From positions 1 to 64,000 of the forward strand of contig NZ_MUNO01000037.1 of NCBI RefSeq assembly GCF_002001015.1: DNA of 64,000 nucleotides, given 5' to 3'. The position numbers and the translations under genes were made by a program. This DNA is from Polaromonas sp. A23 (GTDB lineage: Bacteria; Pseudomonadota; Gammaproteobacteria; Burkholderiales; Burkholderiaceae_C). Below the pieces are notes generated by a model. It made no database searches. It was not told where the DNA came from and worked only from the letters and a program-made list of their open reading frames with translations. The stretch's first letter is position 1. The number at the start of each line of letters is the position of its first letter. Positions 61,061 to 64,000 of this stretch are shown here, one piece after another.

Positions 61061-62197
61061 TCAGACTACGGCTTCATCAATTTGGGGACTATCTTCAACG
61101 GGAGGTTGAGACGCATACCGGGCCAGCATCTCGCGCAGCAAGGGCAAACCCTCACCCGTTTGCGCGCTGACAAACACCCGCTCAACCCGCCTTCCGGTAT
61201 CGGAAAAAGCGTCCTTGATCTCAAAACTGTCACTTAACTGCAGCGGCCTGCGCGATTTTTCAAGGGCATCAAGCTTGTTGAACACAAGAATCTGCGGAAC
61301 ATCTGCTGCACCGATCTCGGCCAACACGCGTTGCACCTGCTCAATCTGCTCAAGATGATCCGGGTTGGCGCCATCAACCACATGCAGGAGCAAGTCAGCG
61401 TCCGCCGCCTCCTGCAAGGTAGCGGCAAATGCATCCACCAACCCATGTGGCAGGTCACGGATAAAACCCACCGTGTCAGACAGCGACACAGAGCGGGCAG
61501 CGTCTCCCAGATAAAGCTGCCGCGTCGTCGTGTCCAGCGTTGCAAACAGCTGATCAGCCGCATACGCACGCGCCTTCACGAGGGCGTTGAAAAGGGTCGA
61601 CTTGCCGGCGTTGGTGTAGCCAACCAGTGAAATGGTGAAAGAGTTGCGCCGCTCTCTCTGCCGGCGCTGGGTTTGGCGCTGCTTCTTGACCTTGGTCAGC
61701 CGCTCCTTGGTCCGCTTGATGGACTCGCCAATCATGCGTTTGTCCAGCTCAATCTGCTTCTCACCCGGTCCACCGCGAACACCCGCGCCACCCGTCTGGC
61801 GCTCAAGGTGCGACCAGCGCCGGACCAGGCGGGTAGACAGGTATTGCAAACGGGCTAGCTCCACCTGCAGCTTGCCCTCGTGACTGCGGGCGCGCTGGGC
61901 AAAGATTTCCAGAATGAGCAGGGTCCGGTCATTTACCGGAAGCCCAAGCACGCGCTCGAGATTGCGCTGCTGGGCTGGGCTCAGGGATTGGTCGAAGAGG
62001 ATCTCGCTGGCACCCGTTTCAAGGGCGAGCATCTTGATCTCGTCGGCCTTGCCGCTGCCAATGAATAACGCGGCATCCGGCGCCCGGCGTTTACACACCA
62101 CACGCGCAACGGGCTGCAGCCCTGCAGTCTGGGCCAAAAGGCCCAGCTCTTCAAGGTTGGAATCGAAATTCGGAAGGCCCAGATCCACCCCGACCAA
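61061..62197 (-). CDS. hflX: Ribosome-associated GTPase HflX
   Basis: 378 residues. N-terminal HflX domain with the glycine-rich GAGVRGGPGEKQIELDKR linker, then G domain: G1 GYTNAGKST, G3 DTVGFI and G4 NKLD. HflX splits stalled or heat-damaged ribosomes. It stands between hfq and hflK, as in E. coli. Confidence 0.95.
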   Translation of the reverse strand: MVGVDLGLPNFDSNLEELGLLAQTAGLQPVARVVCKRRAPDAALFIGSGKADEIKMLALETGASEILFDQSLSPAQQRNLERVLGLPVNDRTLLILEIFAQRARSHEGKLQVELARLQYLSTRLVRRWSHLERQTGGAGVRGGPGEKQIELDKRMIGESIKRTKERLTKVKKQRQTQRRQRERRNSFTISLVGYTNAGKSTLFNALVKARAYAADQLFATLDTTTRQLYLGDAARSVSLSDTVGFIRDLPHGLVDAFAATLQEAADADLLLHVVDGANPDHLEQIEQVQRVLAEIGAADVPQILVFNKLDALEKSRRPLQLSDSFEIKDAFSDTGRRVERVFVSAQTGEGLPLLREMLARYASQPPVEDSPQIDEAVV

Positions 62198-62238
62198 AAT
62201 GGCCAGAGGCGTGGCCGCCAGGGAGGGGTCCTGCGAAC

Positions 62239-62490
62239 TCAGCTGGCTGGGCTTTCTTGGGATTCTGTTGCAGCGAAGTTGACTGCGCGACCAGGAACGA
62301 TGGTCGAAATCGCGTGTTTGTAAACCATCTGGGTGACGGTGTTGCGCAGCAGAACCACATACTGATCAAAAGATTCGATCTGGCCCTGAAGTTTGATGCC
62401 GTTGACGAGGTAAATCGATACCGGCACATGCTCACGGCGCAATGTATTCAGGAAAGGGTCCTGCAAGAGCTGACCTTTGTTGTTGCTCAC
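62239..62490 (-). CDS. hfq: RNA chaperone Hfq
   Basis: 83 residues from a GTG at 62490. A start further out at 62526 is possible in frame, but known Hfq proteins begin with the [14 protein letters not shown] segment that follows this GTG. Sm1 motif ([20 protein letters not shown]) and Sm2 motif ([10 protein letters not shown]) are intact. Hexameric sRNA-mRNA chaperone. Lies between der and hflX. Confidence 0.94.
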   Translation of the reverse strand: MSNNKGQLLQDPFLNTLRREHVPVSIYLVNGIKLQGQIESFDQYVVLLRNTVTQMVYKHAISTIVPGRAVNFAATESQESPAS

Positions 62491-62558
62491 GATATTTTCC
62501 GTGTTCAAGAGTTGATAGAACTTCACCTTACCACAGCAAATCAGCTGCGGATATCATC

Positions 62559-63902
62559 CTAGTCCGAATCTTTGTCCGCGAAGGGGTTGCTGGAGGATTT
62601 CATCTGGATTCGCAACGGGGTTCCCACCAGATCGAACTCCTTGCGGAAGCGCCCTTCCAGGAAGCGCTTGTAGGCATCTGTGACGTGCTCCAGCGAGTTT
62701 CCGTGGACGATGATGATGGGAGGATTCATGCCACCTTGGTGCGCGTAACGCAGTTTGGGGCGGAACATGCCGGCCCGTTGCGGGCTCTGGAACTGCACGG
62801 CCTCAAGCAAGAGCCGGGTCAGCACCGGGGTAGACATCTTCCGATTGGCCGAGGCATGCGCCTGGACAATGGATTTCCAGACCGGGCCCAGCCCTTGGCG
62901 CTTGATTGCCGAAATGTTGTGGATGGTGGCGAATTTAAGGAAGGACAGGCGGGTTTCGACAGACCGCTCCAGAATCTCCCTCTGGTACGCATCCACCGCA
63001 TCCCACTTGTTGACCGCCAACACCACCGCACGGCCGCTTTCCAGGATGTAGCCGGCGATGTGTGCGTCTTGATCGGTCACGCCCTGAGTCGCGTCGAGCA
63101 GCAAAAGCACCACATTGGCGCTTTCGATGGCCTGCAAGGTTTTGACCACGGAAAACTTCTCGATGGCCTCAAAAACCTTGCCCTTGCGCCGCAAACCGGC
63201 GGTGTCGATGAGCTCGAATTTTTGCCCACCACGCTCGAAAGGCACTGAAATCGCGTCGCGAGTCGTCCCCGGCTGGTCAAACGCCACCAGGCGTTCCTCG
63301 CCCAACCAAGTATTGATCAAGGTCGACTTTCCCACATTAGGGCGTCCAGCCACGGCCAGTTTGATCACCGACGGGTCCCCGGCCAGATCGTCCTCATCCG
63401 GATCAGGAAGGTTCAACGGCGCCAGCGCCCGCTCGACAAGGGTGCGCATACCCTGCCCATGCGAAGCGGAGACAGGCAACACCTCACCCAGCCCAAGCTC
63501 AAAGAACTCCGAAAGCTGAACGCCTTCCGTCATGCCTTCGGCCTTGTTGGCTGTCAGCACCGTCGGTACGCCTAGCTTGCGCAGGTACTTGGCGATCTCG
63601 TGATCCTGGGCGTTCACACCGGCACGAGCATCAACGACAAATACCACCACATCGGCCTCGGCAACGGCCTGCCGCGTCTGCTTGGCCATTTCCTTGTAGA
63701 TGCCGTCGACCGCTTTGGGCTCGAAGCCCCCCGTGTCGATGACGATGAACTCCTGCGCGCCCAACCGGCCATTGCCATAGTGGCGATCCCGCGTCAGACC
63801 AGCATAGTCCGCAACAATCGCGTCGCGGGTTTTGGTCAGGCGGTTAAAAATGGTCGATTTGCCTACATTGGGGCGACCGACCAGAGCAATAACAGGTTTC
63901 AC
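62559..63902 (-). CDS. der: Ribosome biogenesis GTPase Der (EngA)
   Basis: 447 residues from a GTG at 63902. Two G domains in tandem: first with [12 protein letters not shown] and DTGG, second with [17 protein letters not shown] and NKWD. C-terminal KH-like domain ends in [15 protein letters not shown]. Essential factor for 50S assembly. Confidence 0.96.
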   Translation of the reverse strand: MKPVIALVGRPNVGKSTIFNRLTKTRDAIVADYAGLTRDRHYGNGRLGAQEFIVIDTGGFEPKAVDGIYKEMAKQTRQAVAEADVVVFVVDARAGVNAQDHEIAKYLRKLGVPTVLTANKAEGMTEGVQLSEFFELGLGEVLPVSASHGQGMRTLVERALAPLNLPDPDEDDLAGDPSVIKLAVAGRPNVGKSTLINTWLGEERLVAFDQPGTTRDAISVPFERGGQKFELIDTAGLRRKGKVFEAIEKFSVVKTLQAIESANVVLLLLDATQGVTDQDAHIAGYILESGRAVVLAVNKWDAVDAYQREILERSVETRLSFLKFATIHNISAIKRQGLGPVWKSIVQAHASANRKMSTPVLTRLLLEAVQFQSPQRAGMFRPKLRYAHQGGMNPPIIIVHGNSLEHVTDAYKRFLEGRFRKEFDLVGTPLRIQMKSSSNPFADKDSD

Positions 63903-63926
63903 GAGATGGCAATCAAGACGGGCAAA

Positions 63927-64000
63927 TCAGCCCCCGAAAGGGGCAGGCAAGGGAGGCACCTCCTCACCAGCCGGGGCCGCCGAACCGGCTTCGCCGGGCG
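63927..64000 (-). CDS. Possible C-terminal end of an upstream gene (partial)
   Basis: One minus-strand frame is open from the window edge to a TGA at 63927 and would encode a Gly/Ala/Pro-rich end (PAGEEVPPLPAPFGG). In Burkholderiales the gene before der is usually bamB, but this tail does not look like a beta-propeller strand, so it may be an extension, another gene, or noncoding. Confidence 0.25.
   Translation of the reverse strand, partial: PGEAGSAAPAGEEVPPLPAPFGG

Overview
The window looks like chromosomal DNA of a betaproteobacterium in Burkholderiales, most likely Comamonadaceae (Polaromonas/Rhodoferax-like). The right end carries the order der - hfq - hflX - hflK - hflC - DUF2065 - hisZ - purA - phosphoribosyltransferase, which is characteristic of that order of bacteria. 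Intergenic spaces also hold copies of a short dispersed repeat (AATAGCT...GCGCCC type) that I associate with this family. The taxonomic call is inference from gene order and repeats; no rRNA or tRNA gene was seen.

Layout. 1-6221 (minus strand): two tandem SpvB/FG-GAP exported proteins and the start of an RHS/YD-repeat protein, a split TcB/TcC-like arrangement. 6588-15396 (plus): a compact operon for a non-canonical type II secretion / type IV pilus-like machine: PilO- and PilP-like proteins, a lipoprotein secretin with a C-terminal cohesin domain, three pseudopilins, GspF- and GspE-type proteins, and PilM/PilN-like proteins. An extra GspG-like pseudopilin faces it. 16154-24106: small exported proteins and lipoproteins, a DUF2383 protein, a GST, a methyltransferase and small membrane proteins. 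24336-31381: an Ldh-family oxidoreductase and a xylose uptake/catabolism operon (xylF, xylH, a one-domain xylG, ROK regulator, xylB). 31409-36104: fatty-acid beta-oxidation (acyl-CoA dehydrogenase diverging from thiolase and fadJ-type protein).

36098-41264 (minus) is a candidate catabolic operon: CoA ligase, acyl-CoA-dehydrogenase-fold protein, alpha/beta hydrolase, NicX-family ring-cleavage dioxygenase and flavin reductase, with a divergent MarR regulator and a perfect palindrome between them. 41839-46893 holds a MarR-GNAT fusion, an EamA transporter, GyrI-like and AraC-type proteins, a two-gene chromate transporter and a DUF3237 protein. 46924-53395 holds rlmB, a haem-binding-motif HAMP sensor followed by a Ser/Thr kinase-nucleotide cyclase fusion, an ABC ATPase head-to-head with a GDSL esterase, and mnmH (selU). 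53548-64000 holds a Lys-rich small protein, metC, a phosphoribosyltransferase and the conserved purA-to-der block.

The parts most worth a second look are: the SpvB/RHS proteins beside the cohesin-bearing secretion machine; the NicX-type operon with an acyl-CoA-dehydrogenase-fold protein that seems to lack the catalytic Glu; the haem sensor/kinase-cyclase pair; and a dispersed repeat that has become part of the EamA transporter coding sequence.
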